A stretch of 64,000 nt of DNA from Lachnospiraceae bacterium (lineage in GTDB: Bacteria > Bacillota > Clostridia > Lachnospirales > Lachnospiraceae): the NCBI GenBank assembly GCA_015057025.1, contig SVFD01000003.1:1-64000 (forward strand). The letters run 5' to 3'. Under the pieces are notes generated by a model, which was given only the letters and a program-made list of their open reading frames with translations, searched no databases and was not told where the DNA came from. Within the stretch, counting starts at the first letter, position 1. Every line of letters starts with the position of its first letter. The position numbers and the translations under genes are program-made. Below, in pieces: positions 63,174 through 64,000 of this stretch.

Positions 63174-64000
63174 ATGAATAATGGAATGAATACGGGATAT
63201 TTATGCTTTCTTATAATGGCAAAATATCTCAATATTAATGTACCTAAAAAAGCAGAAGAAAAGTTCAGCGAGAATGCAGAAACCGAAATTGAACTAATCC
63301 GTTTAGCTAAGGAATTAGGACTTAAGGTGAAAGCCGGCAGATTAACTGTAAAGAAGATGCAGAAAACTGTCGTTCCTTTGGTTGCAGAAAAAAAGGATGG
63401 TAATTATATTCTTTTACTGGCATATAATGATGCTGTATGGACAATTCTTAATCCGCTTAAAGGTACGCCTGAAGTTGTATCAAATGAAAACTTATCTCAA
63501 TGCATATCCGGAAGAATACTGGCGTTTGGAAGAAAAACGAAAGGATTTAACGACCCAAATCAGAAGTTTGGGTTTCGATGGTTTATCCCTACTATATTAA
63601 AATTTAAAAAGCAATTTATCTGCGTTCTTATGGCAGTTTTTGTGGTGCAAATAATTGGAATATTAACGCCGTTAATGACTCAGGTAGTTGTAGATAAAGT
63701 ACTTTCACATCATGCAATATCTACTTTGCATACGATTGCGATTGGTATTGCGATTGCTTACATATATGAATTGGTAATCAGTCTTGCCAAAAGTTATTTA
63801 TTTGTTCACACAACCAATCGAATTGATGTGATTCTCAGTGCGAGATTGTTTCATCATTTATTTTCATTACCCCTTAAATATTTTGAATCAAGACGTGTGG
63901 GAGAAACGGTGGCACGGGTGCGTGAGTTAGACACCATTCGGGCATTTTTAACAGGTACACCACTTTTATCTCTAATTGATTTGTTTTTTATTGTTATATA
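63174..64000 (+). CDS. HlyB-type ABC exporter with inactive C39-like domain (N-terminal part)
   Basis: The first 275 residues of a type I secretion permease/ATPase, cut by the window edge. Residues ~1-125 are a C39 peptidase-like domain without the catalytic Cys: the DCG motif position reads NTG. Next come FRWFIPTILKFKKQF, the transmembrane segments (LTPLMTQVVVDKVLSHH) and the strongly HlyB-like LPLKYFESRRVGETVARVREL. RTX exporters have the same dead peptidase domain, which binds unfolded substrate instead of cutting a leader. The ATPase would follow beyond 64000. GAGG lies 6 bases before ATG 63174. Confidence 0.88.
   Translation, partial: MNNGMNTGYLCFLIMAKYLNINVPKKAEEKFSENAETEIELIRLAKELGLKVKAGRLTVKKMQKTVVPLVAEKKDGNYILLLAYNDAVWTILNPLKGTPEVVSNENLSQCISGRILAFGRKTKGFNDPNQKFGFRWFIPTILKFKKQFICVLMAVFVVQIIGILTPLMTQVVVDKVLSHHAISTLHTIAIGIAIAYIYELVISLAKSYLFVHTTNRIDVILSARLFHHLFSLPLKYFESRRVGETVARVRELDTIRAFLTGTPLLSLIDLFFIVI

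Noticed and set aside
1-64000. CRISPR arrays, insertion sequences, tRNA or rRNA genes
   Set aside because: No regular repeat-spacer pattern, transposase, terminal inverted repeats or tRNA-like cloverleaf was seen anywhere in the window.

Overview
The window looks like a chromosomal segment of a low-GC, Gram-positive, anaerobic Clostridia member, most likely Lachnospiraceae. The reasons are an AT-rich sequence with strong sigma-A promoters, a T-box leader, a SCIFF ranthipeptide followed by its radical-SAM maturase and a fused SecDF, a PASTA kinase/PP2C/RsgA/Rpe run, and a dcw cluster without ftsA. I cannot assign a genus. Almost all genes lie on the + strand; only a GH9 cellulase and a CNNM/CorC membrane protein are on the - strand.

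Layout. 1-1.4 kb: a truncated gene end, a possible gene remnant, an XRE-DUF5680 regulator and an MmcQ/YjbR protein. 1.4-3.3 kb: promoter, T-box leader and an ACT-ACT-metallo-beta-lactamase fusion. 3.3-9.7 kb: hisS, aspS, an Sfp-type PPTase, an EAL protein and a cell-wall amidase. 9.7-15.5 kb: a lipoprotein GH9 cellulase divergent from a YhaO/YhaN (SbcD/SbcC-like) pair, with a LexA-type box between them. 15.6-19.9 kb: a sirtuin-like protein lacking the catalytic His, a MATE exporter, a CNNM/CBS protein and a small membrane protein. 20.1-24.5 kb: a hybrid histidine kinase and an HD-GYP/REC protein. 24.5-30.5 kb: SCIFF peptide, maturase, secDF and recJ.

30.6-44.7 kb is a housekeeping block: murE, priA, def, fmt, rsmB, rlmN, PP2C phosphatase, PASTA kinase, rsgA, rpe, a GtrA protein and ychF. 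44.7-49.4 kb holds three lipoprotein genes, preceded by a phased TTAC repeat array. 49.5-61.4 kb is the division/cell-wall cluster: mraZ with its operator, rsmH, ftsL, two class B PBPs, mraY, murD, ftsW, ftsQ, and ftsZ with its own promoter. 61.4-64 kb: a DUF6020-like membrane protein framed by two nearly identical hairpins, then the start of a HlyB-type ABC exporter cut by the window edge.

How the genes fit together. Cell-wall synthesis and its control dominate (murE, PASTA kinase and phosphatase, dcw cluster, amidase). A second theme is translation and peptide processing (hisS, aspS, def, fmt, rsmB, rlmN, rsgA, T-box). A third is export (SecDF, SCIFF, lipoproteins, HlyB-like transporter). 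Two proteins look like c-di-GMP phosphodiesterases and none like an intact diguanylate cyclase. The items most worth a second look are the T-box/ACT-MBL unit, the LexA box on the YhaON promoter, the His-less sirtuin, the TTAC array, the paired hairpins around the DUF6020 gene and the hairpin that covers the second PBP's ribosome binding site.
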